A DNA stretch of 29,917 nucleotides from an uncultured Oscillibacter sp. (GCA_910585245.1 CAJUCO010000030.1:1-29917); one strand, 5' to 3'. Positions 7,754 to 15,453 are shown, counted from the first letter of the stretch. A program made the numbers and translations. Notes: generated from the letters alone by a model not told the origin.

Positions 7754-7991
7754 TTTTTCGACAAGCTGAAGAAGAGACCGGAGCCACGCTCCGGTCTCTC
7801 AGGCTGTCGAAAAAGAATTTTCGCCAGCCTGAGCAAGTTTTTCAGACCTTTTAAAAGGTCTGAAAACTTCTGATTGAAAACGAGAGAAACCCCTGATGGG
7901 TTTCTCTCGTAGCTCTTTTCCTTTCCGTCCCGTTTTAGACGGCATTTTTTCGACAGACCGAAGAAAAGACCGGAGCCACGCTCCGGTCTCT
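7754..7991 (+). repeat. Hairpin-rich intergenic repeat, copy A
   Basis: A non-coding array of stems. H1 7773-7799 (12 bp); core hairpin 7801-7830 (AGGCTG/CAGCCT plus CGAAAA/TTTTCG); H2 7835-7869 (15 bp, AT-rich); linker TGATTGAAAACGAGAG; H3 7880-7910 (13 bp); a C/T-rich tail; H4 7963-7993. H1 and H4 carry the same 25-nt palindrome (7775-7799 and 7967-7991). The longer direct repeat 7754-7799/7946-7991 matches at 42 of 46 positions with an offset of exactly 192 nt. A related copy lies at 18903-19121. Upstream, 7600-7753 holds no gene, but 7685-7763 looks like a degenerate tail of the same unit. Confidence 0.85.
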
Positions 7992-7993
7992 TC
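7963..7993 (-). terminator. Terminator of the nucleotidase gene (last hairpin of repeat A)
   Basis: Read on the minus strand, GACCGGAGC and GCTCCGGTC pair around a 3-nt loop and run into CTTTTCTT, about 30 nt after the stop codon at 8025. It doubles as the right-hand boundary hairpin of repeat A. Confidence 0.6.
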
Positions 7994-8024
7994 TCTACTC
8001 TACTTATGAAAAGCGGGGTGTTTG

Positions 8025-9920
8025 TTACGCGGCAGGGATCACCAGGACCTGACCGACCCGCAGGTCGTTGGGGTCCTTGATGGAATCCTTGTTGGCGTTG
8101 TAGATCACCTGCCACTGGCGACCGGTGCCGTAGGCCTCCTGGGCAATGCTCCACAGGCAGTCTCCGGACTTAACCACATAGCCGCCCTCGGCCACGGTGG
8201 GGGCGGGAACGGGCTCGGGGACAGGCTCCGGAGCGGGCTCCGGCGTAGGCTCGGGAACCGGCTCAGCAACGGGCTCCTCCACAGGAGCAGGCTCGGCAAC
8301 AGGCTCCTCGGCGGGGGCTGGGGTCTCGGGAGCGGCGGTACCGATGCTGATGCGGCCCGCGGGCTCGCCGTAGGCTTCCTCGGTGACCACGCCCTTGAGC
8401 TCTTCTTTGATGTAGTCCATCAGAACCTCGTCCATGGGCAGGCCCAGATCGTAGTTCACGGAGGCGGAGGCAAAGGCATAGTAGGTGTCTCCTCCGGCGG
8501 CCATGAAGTCGTTGGTGGCAATGGCGTAGGTGGCTTTTTCGTCAAAGTCTTTGCCGCCCACGGAAACGATGGTTACCCGCTCGATGGAGGCGGGCTTGTG
8601 GTAGGTAGAGCCGGGATACAGGTCCCCGGCCTTGAACTCGTTGCCGGTCTCCACGACAAACTCAATGCCGCTGACCTGGGGGAAGCCGCCGATGGCGGTG
8701 GGAGTACAGTGGGTGGAGGCTTCCAGGGCCTCCAGCAGCTCCGCGCCGGTGACCTTGACGATGCTCAGGGTGTTGCCAAAGGGCAGGACCGTGTTCACGT
8801 CTTTTTTCGTGATGTCTCCGGCGGCAATGGGGGCCCGGATGCCGCCGCCGTTGGTGACGGCCGCGTCCACTTCCTCACCGTTTTTCTTGGCGCCCCAGAC
8901 CAGGGCGTCGGTGATCAGGTCGCCCAGGTTGGTCTCTTCCGTGCGGTTGCCGGGGTCCTTTTCTCCGTTCAGCAGGACCTCGGTCTTGGCGAAGGCGGCG
9001 CCGTAGTCATCGTCAATCTGTTTTTGGATGGCGGCGGCCCGGGCGGCAATGTCCGCGTCCTCCTCCAGTTCCTCGGTGGAGACGTTCTCCAGGGTGATTT
9101 CACCCTCGGGGTCAATGGTCACCACGCCCACGTTGGCCAGCTTGGTGCCGGTGGAGGTGATGGGCTTGTCTCCGGCAACGGCCTGAACCTCCTCCAGGGT
9201 GGAGTGGGAGTGTCCGTCGATGAAGACGTCAATGCCCTCTACGGCTTCCATCAGATCTACAGAGCGGTTGCCCTTGGACTCGTCGTCAATGCCCAGGTGT
9301 CCCAGGCACACGATGTAGTCGCAGCCCTCGGCCTCCAGGGCCTTGATCTCGGCCTCGGCAATGGCGAACATCTCCTTGCCGGCGGGGAAGGTCACGCCCT
9401 GAATTTTGGCGGGGTGAGCTTTGGTGGCGGTTTCGGGGGTGCTCAGACCGAAGACGCCGATTTTCTCGCCGCTCTCAGCGGTAAAGACGGTGTGGGCGTT
9501 TTCGGTTTTCCCGTTCACCAGGACGTTGGCGGCCACCACGGGGAATTTGGCGTCCTTGGTGATTTCCTTGAAGTTTTCATAGCCATAGTCAAATTCGTGG
9601 TTTCCGATGGTGGCGGCGTCATAGCCCGCCAGATTCATCAGCTCGACGGCGGTTTTGCCCTGGCTGACGCTGACGGTGGGATCGCCCTGGATGTAGTCGC
9701 CCGCGTCCAGCAGCAGGGTGTAGGCGCCCTTGGCCTCATAGGCGGCTTTCAGCGCAGCCACCTTGGCATACCCGGCAATGCCTCCGTGGACGTCGTTGGT
9801 GTGGAGAATGACGATGGAGCCTTCCAGTCCGGCGTCTTCCTCCGCAGCGCTGGCGGCGACACTCAGGGAAACCATCATCGCAAGAGCCAGCAGCAGGGAC
9901 AGGAATTTCTTAGTCTGCAT
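8025..9920 (-). CDS. Secreted 5'-nucleotidase/2',3'-cyclic phosphodiesterase with LysM domain
   Basis: An exported metallophosphoesterase that should release nucleosides and phosphate from extracellular nucleotides. Signal peptide at residues 1-25 (hydrophobic core, cleavage near ASAAEE). Calcineurin-type catalytic domain: HTNDVH (40-45), DAGD (72-75), GNHE (106-109), CLGHLG (205-210) and GHSHS (236-240). A 5'-nucleotidase C-terminal substrate domain follows, with NLGDLITDA, TNGGGIR and AAGGDTYY. A Pro/Glu-rich repetitive linker (about 525-578) leads to one LysM domain (about 580-631: YVVKSGDCLWSIAQ...LRVGQVLVIP). LysM binds peptidoglycan, so the enzyme is probably wall-anchored in place of the usual LPXTG or membrane anchor. 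Ribosome site AGAGGAGG precedes the ATG. Confidence 0.93.
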   Translation of the reverse strand: MQTKKFLSLLLALAMMVSLSVAASAAEEDAGLEGSIVILHTNDVHGGIAGYAKVAALKAAYEAKGAYTLLLDAGDYIQGDPTVSVSQGKTAVELMNLAGYDAATIGNHEFDYGYENFKEITKDAKFPVVAANVLVNGKTENAHTVFTAESGEKIGVFGLSTPETATKAHPAKIQGVTFPAGKEMFAIAEAEIKALEAEGCDYIVCLGHLGIDDESKGNRSVDLMEAVEGIDVFIDGHSHSTLEEVQAVAGDKPITSTGTKLANVGVVTIDPEGEITLENVSTEELEEDADIAARAAAIQKQIDDDYGAAFAKTEVLLNGEKDPGNRTEETNLGDLITDALVWGAKKNGEEVDAAVTNGGGIRAPIAAGDITKKDVNTVLPFGNTLSIVKVTGAELLEALEASTHCTPTAIGGFPQVSGIEFVVETGNEFKAGDLYPGSTYHKPASIERVTIVSVGGKDFDEKATYAIATNDFMAAGGDTYYAFASASVNYDLGLPMDEVLMDYIKEELKGVVTEEAYGEPAGRISIGTAAPETPAPAEEPVAEPAPVEEPVAEPVPEPTPEPAPEPVPEPVPAPTVAEGGYVVKSGDCLWSIAQEAYGTGRQWQVIYNANKDSIKDPNDLRVGQVLVIPAA

Positions 9921-9973
9921 TCTGTTACCTCCTCTTCTTTCAAGGCGGACAGCCGTCCGCTCTTCCTGATGCC

Positions 9974-9981
9974 ATTATAGC
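9974..9981 (-). promoter_or_regulatory. Promoter of the nucleotidase gene
   Basis: Minus-strand TGCTATAAT: an extended -10 with a perfect hexamer at 9974-9979, about 55 nt before the ATG. No good -35 is visible, as is common for extended -10 promoters. Confidence 0.6.
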
Positions 9982-10031
9982 ACAGATTTCCCAAATAGAA
10001 AGCGCAAAGTTCTCCCCGGAGGAAAATTTTT

Positions 10032-10088
10032 TTGCCACGCCGTCCCAAGCTGTGGTATACTGTCCTCACCGACTACTACCGACTACTA
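10032..10088 (+). promoter_or_regulatory. Promoter and start-site repeat of the dihydropyrimidinase gene
   Basis: TTGCCA (10032-10037), an 18-nt spacer and TATACT (10056-10061) form a good sigma-A promoter. The predicted transcript starts in or next to a perfect tandem repeat of CCGACTACTA (10069-10078 and 10079-10088). A GGGAG ribosome site then precedes the ATG at 10109. Confidence 0.6.
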
Positions 10089-10108
10089 TGGAAGGGAGAA
10101 ACGGCATT

Positions 10109-11485
10109 ATGCGCACATTGTTCAAAGGCGGCAACGTGGTCTCTGGCAAAGGCGTCCGCCGGGCGGATTTGCTGGTGGATGGGGAGAAGGTGGTTTCCCT
10201 GGGCCGGGGGCTCAAAGTCGAGACCGACCGGACCATTGACGTCACCGGCTGCGTCCTCTTCCCCGGCTTCATCGACGCTCACACCCACTTCGACCTGGAG
10301 GTGGCCGGCACCGTCACCGCCGACGGTTTCTCCTCCGGCAGCCGGGCGGCTCTCCGGGGAGGCGCCACCACCGTCATCGACTTTGCCTGCCCCAACAAGG
10401 GAGAATCCCTGGCCTCCGGCCTTGCCCGCTGGCGGGAGAAGGCCGTGGGAAAGACCTTTTGCGACTACGGCTTCCACATGACCATAGACGACTGGAACGA
10501 GAGTGTACGGGCGGAGCTGCCTGAAATGTTCGCCCAGGGCATCTCCTCGTTCAAAATGTACATGACCTATCCCGCCATGCTCCTGGGGGACCGGGAGCTC
10601 TACTGGGCCTTGAAGGAATTGAAGTCCCTGGGGGGCGTCTGCGGCGTCCACTGCGAAAACGCCGGGGTTATCGACGGCCTTGTGGCGGAAAAAAAGGCGG
10701 CCGGGGAGCTCTCCCCCGCCAGCCATCCCCAGACCCGCCCGCCTCACCTGGAGGCGGAGGCCGTCTCCCGTCTCCTTCGCGTCGCCCAGACGGCCCAGGC
10801 CCCGGTGATCATCGTCCACCTCACCAACGGCGAGGCCCTGGCGGAGGTTGCCCGGGCCCGGAAGCGGGGGCAGACCGTCTATGTGGAAACCTGTCCCCAG
10901 TACCTGACCCTGGATGAGAGTCTATATTACCAGGAAAACTTCTCCGACGCCGCCCGGTACGTCTGTGCCCCGCCTCTGCGGGAGAAGAAAGAGCAGGAGA
11001 TTCTTTGGAAGGCCCTGCGCCGGGGGGAGATTCAGACCGTGTCCACGGACCATTGCGCCTTCACCCTGGAGCAAAAGGGCCTGGGGCTCACGGACTTTAC
11101 GCGAATTCCCGGCGGTCTCCCCGGCGTGGAGACCCGGGGGGAGTTGATGTGGTCTTGCGGCGTGGCCCGGAGAAAGATCAGCGTGGCCCAGATGTGCCGT
11201 GTTCTCAGCGAAAACCCGGCCAAGCTCTACGGCCTCTTTCCCCGAAAGGGAACCCTCCAGCCGGGGGCGGACGCGGACATCGTGGTCTATGACCCCAGCG
11301 GCGGCCACGTCATCCGGGCGGAGGACTGCGCGTCCGCCGCCGGGTACAGCCCCTACGAGGGCTTCGCAACAGACGGCGGCATCCGGCAGGTGTGGCTTCG
11401 GGGCAGGCTGGCGGTGGAGAGCGGAAACGTGCTCTTCTCCACGCCGGAGGGGAAATATATGGCCCGGGGAAAATGTATGCTGTAA
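10109..11485 (+). CDS. hydA: Dihydropyrimidinase/hydantoinase
   Basis: A 458-residue cyclic-amidohydrolase that opens dihydropyrimidine or hydantoin rings, as in reductive pyrimidine breakdown. Metal ligands fit the family: His58 and His60 in DAHTHFD, the carboxylated Lys149 in SSFKMYMTY, His181 in GVHCEN, His237 in IIVHLTN and Asp314 in STDHCAF. STDHCAF, YVCAPPLR and SPYEG favour dihydropyrimidinase over dihydroorotase or allantoinase. I start at ATG 10109 (MRTLFKGGNVV), which has GGGAG upstream; earlier in-frame codons fall on the promoter. No dihydropyrimidine dehydrogenase, ureidopropionase or transporter is beside it, so the actual substrate is uncertain. Confidence 0.9.
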   Translation: MRTLFKGGNVVSGKGVRRADLLVDGEKVVSLGRGLKVETDRTIDVTGCVLFPGFIDAHTHFDLEVAGTVTADGFSSGSRAALRGGATTVIDFACPNKGESLASGLARWREKAVGKTFCDYGFHMTIDDWNESVRAELPEMFAQGISSFKMYMTYPAMLLGDRELYWALKELKSLGGVCGVHCENAGVIDGLVAEKKAAGELSPASHPQTRPPHLEAEAVSRLLRVAQTAQAPVIIVHLTNGEALAEVARARKRGQTVYVETCPQYLTLDESLYYQENFSDAARYVCAPPLREKKEQEILWKALRRGEIQTVSTDHCAFTLEQKGLGLTDFTRIPGGLPGVETRGELMWSCGVARRKISVAQMCRVLSENPAKLYGLFPRKGTLQPGADADIVVYDPSGGHVIRAEDCASAAGYSPYEGFATDGGIRQVWLRGRLAVESGNVLFSTPEGKYMARGKCML

Positions 11486-11509
11486 GTGTCCGTCGGGAAA
11501 TGAACCATA

Positions 11510-11599
11510 GAGAGACGGGCCGCCGAGGATGGACACAGGGCGGTCCCCTGTCAGGAGACAAACCGGAGAGACGGCCCCCCGAGCCGCCCGTCTCTCCGG
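11510..11599 (+). other. 3'-UTR with two alternative hairpins
   Basis: Between the hydA stop and its terminator, the arm at 11586-11599 can pair with either of two upstream segments. One is 11510-11520 (GAGAGACGGGC, 11 bp perfect); the other is 11563-11574 (CCGGAGAGACGG with 11588-11599, 12 bp perfect). The two pairings exclude each other. A 38-codon frame here (11500-11616) has no ribosome site and is not called. Confidence 0.4.
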
Positions 11600-11621
11600 A
11601 ACCTCCGCATTATTAAAACAC

Positions 11622-11661
11622 ATAAAACCCGGCAGGCCATTTGAGGCCCGCCGGGTTTTAT
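11622..11661. terminator. Intrinsic terminator between convergent genes
   Basis: A 12-bp perfect outer stem (ATAAAACCCGGC 11622-11633 with GCCGGGTTTTAT 11650-11661) plus a 4-bp inner stem and ATTTGA loop. It is followed by CGTTTTTC and can act for hydA and for the lipoprotein gene. Confidence 0.8.
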
Positions 11662-11667
11662 CGTTTT

Positions 11668-12270
11668 TCAGGAAAGGGGCTTCCGGCTGAAGGTCACCGT
11701 CAAAGCGTACACATACTCATAGCCGAATTTCTCATACTCCTCCGGCTGGAAGAAATACTCCGGGGTATAGGAAACCACCTCGTTTTTCGCCGTGTGAATC
11801 TGGACGGCAAGGGGAATCTCCTTCTCATAGACAACCTCCGTCCGTTCGGAGAGGAAGCTGGTGGTCCGGCCCATGCCCTCCCCCAGCGCCTTCTCCTCCG
11901 GGGAGCCATAGGACACGGCGGTGAAATCCTCTCCAAACCGGAGCGCCTCCCGGTACTCTCCCCGGAGATCCTCAAACCCAAAGGCCATCCGCCCTTCCTT
12001 CGCGCCGTCCTTCAGCGCCATTCCCCCGCCGCCGGTCAGCAGCTCCCACTTGCCCTCCTCCAGCACATAGGTGTTCACGCTGACGGTCTTCGCCGTGCCG
12101 TCCAGTACCACGTCAAAAAGATGCTGGTCCGTGTCCGCCCCCAGCAGCTTGGCAATGGCCTCCTCCTCCTCGTTCAGCTCTGCGGGCTGAATGTACATGG
12201 CCGGGGCCGCCCCGGCGGAGCACCCCGCCAGCAGAGCCAGCAGAACCAAAAGCGCAAATACTTTCTTCAT
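11668..12270 (-). CDS. Predicted lipoprotein of unknown function
   Basis: A 200-residue protein with a lipoprotein signal: MKK, a hydrophobic core, and the lipobox LLAGC with Cys17 as the lipidated residue. It should be anchored on the outer face of the membrane. The mature part is acidic and has no enzyme motif that I recognise. The alternation of charged and beta-type segments (NTYVLEEGKWELLTGGGG) suggests a small beta-rich fold. Ribosome site GGAAAGGAAA upstream of the ATG. It follows the DUF4330 gene in the same direction after 115 nt that hold only an inverted repeat. I cannot assign a function. Confidence 0.8.
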   Translation of the reverse strand: MKKVFALLVLLALLAGCSAGAAPAMYIQPAELNEEEEAIAKLLGADTDQHLFDVVLDGTAKTVSVNTYVLEEGKWELLTGGGGMALKDGAKEGRMAFGFEDLRGEYREALRFGEDFTAVSYGSPEEKALGEGMGRTTSFLSERTEVVYEKEIPLAVQIHTAKNEVVSYTPEYFFQPEEYEKFGYEYVYALTVTFSRKPLS

Positions 12271-12357
12271 GGGACGTTTCCTTTCCGCAACTCCGCGTCG
12301 CCGTCGCTCCAGCCCGGTTCACCGCCAGACAACCAGAGCGAGCCAAAGTTCTTTTTG

Positions 12358-12385
12358 CCTACTTTTTCTTACAAGAAAAAGTAGG
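12358..12385 (-). repeat. Strong inverted repeat after the DUF4330 gene
   Basis: CCTACTTTTTCTT (12358-12370) and AAGAAAAAGTAGG (12373-12385) form a near-perfect palindrome that starts right at the stop codon. On the minus strand it is followed by an A run rather than a T run (GGCAAAAAGAAC), so it is not a standard terminator. It may be a dispersed palindromic repeat or an RNA-stability stem. The rest of 12271-12357 shows nothing further. Confidence 0.6.
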
Positions 12386-12868
12386 TCAGCCCCAGGTTAC
12401 GTCGATGACGGTTCCGTTTTGAAACTCCACGGTTTCGCTCTTCATGATATAGTCCGTCTTCCCGATCCGGACCTCCTGCTCTCCCACCTTGGTGGTCATG
12501 ACCTCCTCCTTGGGTACCGTGGCGGTGCAGGTGAAGTAGAGGTTCACATGGTCCGGGTCCTCATGCCACTGCCCGTCGGGCCCCAGCTCCAGCCAGGGGG
12601 TGGCCTCCACAGACTCAATGCGCCCGTTCAGCCGGGCGCCGGAGGCCATCAGCGGGGAGGGCAGGTTCTCCTTGGAATTCTCGTACAGCTCCGCCGCCAC
12701 ATTCTGCACCCGAACCACGTAGGTGATCTCCATGGTGGGCACCTCAATGGCGCCGCCCCGGTTCAAAATCCGGACGGCGGCATAAAGCGCCACGGCCAGA
12801 ATCAGGGCCACGGCGATGATGTCTATAATGTTAAACTTGCCAATGCGAAACGCTTTCTTTTGTTCCAT
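12386..12868 (-). CDS. DUF4330 domain membrane protein
   Basis: A 160-residue protein with a short basic head, one membrane helix at about residues 14-33 (IIDIIAVALILAVALYAAV) and a beta-rich external domain. The opening FRIGKFNIIDIIAVALIL and overall layout match DUF4330, a family of unknown role often found near cell-surface polysaccharide genes. That fits here: it is divergent from a glycosyltransferase-pyruvyltransferase fusion. CGGAGGTC precedes the ATG. Its promoter overlaps that of the divergent gene. Confidence 0.8.
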   Translation of the reverse strand: MEQKKAFRIGKFNIIDIIAVALILAVALYAAVRILNRGGAIEVPTMEITYVVRVQNVAAELYENSKENLPSPLMASGARLNGRIESVEATPWLELGPDGQWHEDPDHVNLYFTCTATVPKEEVMTTKVGEQEVRIGKTDYIMKSETVEFQNGTVIDVTWG

Positions 12869-12926
12869 GCCAGACCTCCGTAACGGACCCCGGGCCCGCC
12901 TTCTTTCAGATTGATGGAGCCTTTGG

Positions 12927-12974
12927 TAGACAAGGCCCGGAAAATATTATATAATACGTTTCACAAAATCACAA
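12927..12974. promoter_or_regulatory. Overlapping divergent promoters
   Basis: Plus strand: TAGACA (12927-12932), 17 nt, TATAAT (12950-12955), driving the fusion gene at 12988. Minus strand: TTGTGA (12969-12974), 17 nt, TATAAT (12946-12951), driving DUF4330. Both -10 boxes lie in the palindrome ATTATATAAT (12946-12955) and overlap by 2 nt, so polymerase can occupy only one at a time. Confidence 0.65.
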
Positions 12975-12987
12975 GGGGATTTTTATC

Positions 12988-15216
12988 ATGAAAGTCATTC
13001 ATCTCATCAGCGGCGGGGACTCCGGCGGGGCCAAGACCCACGTGCTGAGCCTCCTCCAGCACCTTAACGAGACCATCACCGCCCAGCTGGTCTGCTTCCG
13101 GGACGGCCCCTTTGCCGGCGAGGCCCGGTCCCTGGGCATTCCCACCATGATCTGCGGGGGCAACCACATCTTCAAAATCCGCCGCCAGCTTGCGGAGTAT
13201 ATCCGCCAAGAGGGCTTCCAGCTCATCCATTGCCACGGCTCCCGGGCCAATATGATCGGGGCCCTCCTCCGGGGTGTCACGGGCTTGCCGGTGGTCACCA
13301 CCATCCACAGTGATTATAAAATTGACTATATGGGCCGTCCCCTGGCCCGGTGCACCTTCGGGGTCATCAACACCTGGGCCCTGCGGCGGCTGGACTACCG
13401 CGTGGGCGTGTCCGACGCCATGGTGGACCTGCTGATCTCCCGGGGCTTCCCGGCGGACCGCTTCTACGCCATTTATAACGGCATCGACTTCACCCCCGCC
13501 CCGGACCAGGGGGACCGGCTCCCCTACCTCCGCTCCCTGGGGGCGGACGTGGACGGGACTTGCGTGGTGGTGGGCATCGCCGCCCGACTGAACCCGGTGA
13601 AAGACATGACCACCCTCATCCGAGGTTTCGCCGAAGCGTATAAAGTTTGCAACAAGCTACGTTTAGTAATCGCCGGAGACGGCGAGGAGCGGGAGAAGCT
13701 GGGGGATTTGGCCCGGGAACTGGGGGTGGAGCGGCAGGTCACCTTCGCCGGGTGGATCAGCGGCGGCATGGACCGCTTCTACAGCGCCCTGGACATCAAC
13801 GTCCTCACCAGCCTGTCCGAGACCTTTTCCTACGCCCTGACGGAAGGGGCCCGGTTCCACCTGGCCACCATCTCCACCGCCGTGGGGGGCATCCCCTACC
13901 TCATTGACGACGGGGTCAACGGCTTCCTCTTCCAGCCCCGGGACTTTCTGACTCTGGGCAAGCGCCTGGCGGCCCTGGGAACCGACGGGGCTTTGCGGAG
14001 GGAGATGGGGGAGAAGCTCTTTGAAAAGGCCTCCGCCCAGTTCTCCATTGAAAAGACCGTGGACACCCAGCTCCATATTTACGGGGAAATCCTCCGCCGC
14101 CACGCCCGGCCCCGGCAAGAGCGGGACGGCGCGGTAATCTGCGGGGCCTATGGCCGGGGCAACGCCGGGGACGACGCCATTTTGGAGGCCATCCTGGGAG
14201 AGATGCGGTCCGTCGACCCGGATATGCCCGTGACGGTCATCTCCAAGAATCCCAAGGCCACCCGCCTTTCCTACCGGGTCCGGGCCGTCAGCCGGATGGA
14301 CCTTCCCGGCTGGCTGGGGGCCATGAAACAGGCAAGGCTTTATATCAACGGCGGCGGCAGCCTCATCCAGGACGTGACCTCCCGCCGCTCTCTCTGGTTC
14401 TACCTCATGAATATCCGGGCCGCCAAGTGGACAGGCTGCAAAGTCCAGATGTACGGCTGCGGCATCGGCCCCGTCACCCGGTTCAAGCACCGGAAGCTGG
14501 CAGCCAAGGTGCTGAACCGGAACGTGGACGTCATCACCCTCCGGGAGCCGGACTCCCTGGAGGAACTGAAGTCCATGGGGGCGGACAGGCCGGAAATCAA
14601 ACTGACGGCGGACCCGGCTCTGACCCTCGCTCCGGCGGCGGAGGAAAAGACGGACAGCGTGCTCCTCCGGGCGGGCATCCCTCCCCGTGGGAAGTACCTC
14701 TGCTTCGCCCTCCGGCCCTGGCCGGGTTTCCAGGAGAAAGCCCCCCTCTTTGGGGCCGCCGCCCGGTACGCCTGGGAGCGGTACGGCCTCACCCCTGTCT
14801 TTACGGCGGTGGAAAAGGGCCAGGACCCCGCCGCCGCCCGGGAGGCGGCAAAGCACCTGGGAAATACGCCCCATTACTTCCTGGACGACGCCGGAACCGC
14901 CGGGACCATCATCGGGGCCTTGTCCCGGATGGAGGCGGTGGTTTCCATGCGGCTCCACGCCCTGATTTTCGCCGCCGGACAGGGCATCCCTCTGGCGGGG
15001 GTGGTGTACGACCCCAAGGTCTCCTCCTTCCTCCGGTATATCGGGCAGGAGAACTTCACGGACCTGGCGGACCTGACCCTGGAAAGCCTGAACGCCATGA
15101 TTGACCGGGCCGCCGCCCAGGCCGGGGATAAAGCGGCCCAAGCGGAGGCGGTGCGGAAGCTCCAAGAGCTGGAGCGTGGAAACGTGGACATCGCCCGCCG
15201 CCTGCTGGAGGGGTAA
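12988..15216 (+). CDS. csaB: Glycosyltransferase (GT4)-polysaccharide pyruvyl transferase (CsaB-like) fusion
   Basis: A 742-residue two-domain cytosolic enzyme. Residues 1 to about 375 are a GT-B, GT4-type glycosyltransferase: SGGDSGGAKTHV, then VVVGIAARLNPVKD, and the nucleotide-sugar E-x7-E motif in SETFSYALTEG. From about residue 382, AVICGAYGRGNAGDDAILEAIL opens a CsaB-type pyruvyl transferase domain, with YINGGGSLIQD, YGCGIGPV and a C-terminal SMRLHALIFAAGQGIPLAGVVYDPK. CsaB adds ketal pyruvate to the wall polysaccharide that SLH-domain proteins bind. The fusion would pair sugar transfer with pyruvylation. AAGGGGA precedes the ATG. Frame is continuous across the junction. No SLH gene is in the window. 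Confidence 0.88.
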   Translation: MKVIHLISGGDSGGAKTHVLSLLQHLNETITAQLVCFRDGPFAGEARSLGIPTMICGGNHIFKIRRQLAEYIRQEGFQLIHCHGSRANMIGALLRGVTGLPVVTTIHSDYKIDYMGRPLARCTFGVINTWALRRLDYRVGVSDAMVDLLISRGFPADRFYAIYNGIDFTPAPDQGDRLPYLRSLGADVDGTCVVVGIAARLNPVKDMTTLIRGFAEAYKVCNKLRLVIAGDGEEREKLGDLARELGVERQVTFAGWISGGMDRFYSALDINVLTSLSETFSYALTEGARFHLATISTAVGGIPYLIDDGVNGFLFQPRDFLTLGKRLAALGTDGALRREMGEKLFEKASAQFSIEKTVDTQLHIYGEILRRHARPRQERDGAVICGAYGRGNAGDDAILEAILGEMRSVDPDMPVTVISKNPKATRLSYRVRAVSRMDLPGWLGAMKQARLYINGGGSLIQDVTSRRSLWFYLMNIRAAKWTGCKVQMYGCGIGPVTRFKHRKLAAKVLNRNVDVITLREPDSLEELKSMGADRPEIKLTADPALTLAPAAEEKTDSVLLRAGIPPRGKYLCFALRPWPGFQEKAPLFGAAARYAWERYGLTPVFTAVEKGQDPAAAREAAKHLGNTPHYFLDDAGTAGTIIGALSRMEAVVSMRLHALIFAAGQGIPLAGVVYDPKVSSFLRYIGQENFTDLADLTLESLNAMIDRAAAQAGDKAAQAEAVRKLQELERGNVDIARRLLEG

Positions 15217-15217
15217 C

Positions 15218-15391
15218 TCAGGAGGAGCAGAGGGCCCGCTGGGTACTGATAGTGGCCAGGGTGTCCCCCAGCTGGACCAGGATAGCCGCCGTCAGGTCCA
15301 GCTCCTCGTCGCTGAGCTGCCTCGCGATGGCCACCGCCAGGGAGTTCACCATGGTGGTGAGGGCCAGGGGGTCGCAGTTTGGATTTGTCAT
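15218..15391 (-). CDS. Small DUF6774-like protein
   Basis: A 57-residue, mostly helical soluble protein. The pattern Asn-Cys near the N terminus, two short helices and ELDLTAAILVQLGDTLATI resembles the small clostridial family that I believe is DUF6774, of unknown function. ATG 15391 is preferred over a GTG at 15403 in frame. Its stop lies 1 nt from the stop of the convergent fusion gene. Coding content is supported mainly by the family resemblance. Confidence 0.6.
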   Translation of the reverse strand: MTNPNCDPLALTTMVNSLAVAIARQLSDEELDLTAAILVQLGDTLATISTQRALCSS

Positions 15392-15453
15392 ATAATCACC
15401 CACAACAGTCTATGAACGACAGGGCCGGACCGTTCCGGCGGAAGGAGGATGTT

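Noticed and set aside
7754..7991. CRISPR array or simple tandem terminators
   Set aside because: There are only two boundary hairpins, 192 nt apart, with conserved linkers and paired stems between them. Spacer-repeat periodicity is absent.
8022..9980. 652-residue open frame on the plus strand
   Set aside because: It is the antisense shadow of the 5'-nucleotidase: Gly/Val-rich low-complexity text, no ribosome site, and it runs the full length of a gene with clear catalytic motifs.
11500..11616. 38-codon frame after the dihydropyrimidinase gene
   Set aside because: No ribosome site, Pro/Arg-rich composition dictated by the overlapping inverted repeats.
13663..15165. 500-residue minus-strand frame opposite the csaB fusion
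   Set aside because: Antisense shadow produced by high GC; no recognisable domain and no ribosome site.
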